DNA from: G963556115 sp963677015
GTDB taxonomy: Bacteria; Planctomycetota; SZUA-567
Direction: 5' to 3'
Assembly: GCA_963677015.1 (NCBI GenBank)
Contig: OY781533.1
Location: 2,232,001-2,296,000 of the forward strand
Length of the DNA: 64,000 bases
Under the pieces are notes generated by a model. That model had not been told where the DNA came from, did not search any database, and worked only from the letters and a program-made list of their open reading frames with translations. Below, in pieces: positions 62,691-64,000 of this stretch; positions within the stretch are counted from its first letter, which is position 1; every line of letters begins with the position of its first letter. Made by a program: the position numbers and the translations under genes.

Positions 62691-63686
62691 ATGAATGGAT
62701 TTCTTGGTAACACTATTAAACTATTTGGTAAATTCAGATATATGACAGGCCTGGTACTGGTACTCGTACTGGCAATAATAATGAGTCCTGAACAACGAAA
62801 AACCGGCGACATAATATTTCTAACCTTTGACAACCTCTCTGATATTATGCGTCAGGTTTCAGAAAACGGCATTATTGCTCTGGGCATGACACTGGTAATT
62901 ATATCTGGAGGTATCGACCTTTCTGCCGGCAGTGTCCTGGCTCTGTCAGCGACCCTGGTTGCAAAACTGCTGAAACAATGGGCTCCGCAGGAACTGTCCC
63001 CTGACATGCATATTATTTTCTGTGTTGTTATAACCTTAGCTGTCTGTGCCGCTTGCGGAACAATAATGGGTACGGTAATCGCCAAATTCAAGATACAGCC
63101 TTTTATTGTTACACTTGCCGGCATGATCGGTCTTAGAGGTTTTGCCCGGTATCTTACCGATAACGCAAACATAGATATTGGTTTCAGTGATGACACCTCC
63201 GCAATATTTGCAGATGCCGTTTCACAGAAATTTGTTGTTATAAGCATCTTTATCATAATGGCAATAATCTTCTGTGTTATTCTTACCAAAACAGTCTTCG
63301 GCCTGCGTATTAAGTCAATAGGCGATAATGCAAATGCCTCCAAATACGCTGGACTCCCTGTCACTAAAATTCTTATTGCCGTCTATGCTATCTCCGGACT
63401 GATGTGCGGTCTTGCCGGTGTTCTTCACGCAGCCCAGAACCATCAGGGGAGTCCGAATGACGGCGTCTCATATGAACTTGACGCTATTGCGGCAGTAGTT
63501 ATTGGCGGAGCCAACATGAACGGTGGTAAAGGGTCAATAATCGGCACCGTGATTGGCGCACTTATTCTCGGCATACTGACCAATATGTTCCGGCTTCGCG
63601 GTATTGATGTCAATGTCGAAATGATGTTCAAAGCTGTAATAATTATTGTCGCTGTCAAAATGCAGACCACAGACAAAACCAGCTGA
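62691..63686 (+). CDS. CUT2 sugar ABC transporter permease (RbsC type)
   Basis: The 331-residue protein has ~8-10 helices, and GIDLSAGSVLALSA (~80), the GTVIAKFKIQPFIVTLAGMIGLRG segment (~125) and GELD-like YELDAIAAVVIGGANMNGGKGS (~262) that define the RbsC/BPD_transp_2 family. It lies 16 bp after the ATPase gene. Confidence 0.95.
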   Translation: MNGFLGNTIKLFGKFRYMTGLVLVLVLAIIMSPEQRKTGDIIFLTFDNLSDIMRQVSENGIIALGMTLVIISGGIDLSAGSVLALSATLVAKLLKQWAPQELSPDMHIIFCVVITLAVCAACGTIMGTVIAKFKIQPFIVTLAGMIGLRGFARYLTDNANIDIGFSDDTSAIFADAVSQKFVVISIFIIMAIIFCVILTKTVFGLRIKSIGDNANASKYAGLPVTKILIAVYAISGLMCGLAGVLHAAQNHQGSPNDGVSYELDAIAAVVIGGANMNGGKGSIIGTVIGALILGILTNMFRLRGIDVNVEMMFKAVIIIVAVKMQTTDKTS

Positions 63687-63756
63687 AAAATATAATCATG
63701 AATGCTCTAAGTTGAGTATTATAAAGATAATTGTGTGTTTCTTTAGGAGAATTGAA

Positions 63757-64000
63757 ATGAAAAAACTTGTGTTTGTTGCACTACTACTGGCAGTTACCCT
63801 CTGCTGCCAAACTGTATTTGCCCAGGATACAAAAAAGCTGGTTGTTTTCAGCCAATGTAACAATGCAGAACCATACCGGGCAGCGCAGAATGAAAGTTTC
63901 AAAAATCTTTGGTCACAATATGATGATGTTGAATTCGAACTTATGGATGCACAGCAGGATAACAGCCGTCAGATATCTCAGATTGAGACCGCAATACGCA
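63757..64000 (+). CDS. Sugar ABC transporter substrate-binding protein (3' truncated by window)
   Basis: ATG 63757 follows AGGAGA. The first 81 residues show a Sec signal peptide (~1-23, cut after VFAQ) and a periplasmic-binding-protein start KLVVFSQCNNAEPYRAAQN, then a VEFELMDAQQDNSRQISQIE stretch, as in RbsB-like proteins (family DA..D...Q..QIE). The mature part begins the sugar-binding domain. It is third in the CUT2 operon. Confidence 0.92.
   Translation, partial: MKKLVFVALLLAVTLCCQTVFAQDTKKLVVFSQCNNAEPYRAAQNESFKNLWSQYDDVEFELMDAQQDNSRQISQIETAIR

Noticed and set aside
1..64000. CRISPR arrays, transposases, integrases and rRNA
   Set aside because: No regularly spaced repeats, recombinase families or rRNA-like sequence were seen; short tandem A/T runs in gaps are compositional.

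Overview
The window is a dense bacterial chromosome segment with genes on both strands. Coding DNA is moderately GC-rich, and the gaps are strongly AT-rich. Lipobox lipoproteins, a GH3 NagZ-type glucosaminidase and MurB suggest a diderm. Oxygen-sensitive Fe-S machinery (2-hydroxyacyl-CoA dehydratase relatives with an ATP-dependent activase, a double-cubane-type protein, radical SAM) suggests an anaerobe. With the Ser/Thr kinase, SpoIIE-type phosphatase, eukaryote-like IleRS and carboxynorspermidine polyamine route, I would guess a deep-branching phylum such as Lentisphaerota/PVC or a neighbour. That placement is an inference and is weak. There is no rRNA, CRISPR array, transposase or phage module.

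Layout. 1-3.7 kb: end of a Ser/Thr kinase, a small membrane protein, a Memo-family protein, a GAF plus SpoIIE-type phosphatase with lost metal ligands, and plsY; a shared terminator then separates plsY from rpmG on the opposite strand. 3.9-6.6 kb: an AT-rich, gene-poor stretch around tRNA-Gln with a frameshifted peroxidase relic and a tandem pair of SpoIIAA/STAS-like proteins; this is the most island-like part. 6.6-16.2 kb: mainly housekeeping genes (HD protein, sixA, patatin, purU, fumC, argS, siroheme dehydrogenase, ettA). 16.4-20.5 kb: a small lipoprotein, then an unusual four-gene minus-strand operon (degenerate nuclease-like protein, DJ-1/PfpI, HgdB-like Fe-S protein, flippase-like membrane protein). 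20.7-28.8 kb: an orphan FliG-type protein, a TIGR03960-type radical SAM protein, NagZ-like GH3, a lipoprotein, a double-cubane protein with four Cys-Cys pairs, tRNA-Ala and an AI-2E-family permease.

28.9-46 kb: tcdA/tatD, tRNA-Met, rpsT, a two-gene acyl-CoA dehydratase activase system, an Fsr-like MFS pump, carA-(TauE)-carB, then a minus-strand housekeeping block (rplS, a four-Cys small protein, pta, murB, an unknown gene). 46.8-57 kb: BaiN-type flavoprotein, a complete arginine-to-spermidine operon (speA, carboxynorspermidine synthase, nspC, speB) and ileS. 57.5-64 kb: tRNA-Val, a TauE permease with an Rrf2 regulator, a GntR/UTRA regulator, and the start of a CUT2 sugar ABC transporter (ATPase, permease, truncated binding protein).

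How the genes connect: the polyamine operon converts arginine to agmatine, putrescine, carboxyspermidine and spermidine. carAB makes carbamoyl phosphate. fumC, pta and purU serve central and one-carbon metabolism. Three separate loci encode HgdB/double-cubane-type Fe-S proteins, and the 31-36 kb activase pair could energise them. Where spacing could be read, three tRNA promoters and the fumC promoter share a 16-bp spacer. Several genes carry substitutions at defining catalytic residues: HD to HN, a PP2C Asp to Lys, and atypical HIGH motifs in both ArgRS and IleRS.
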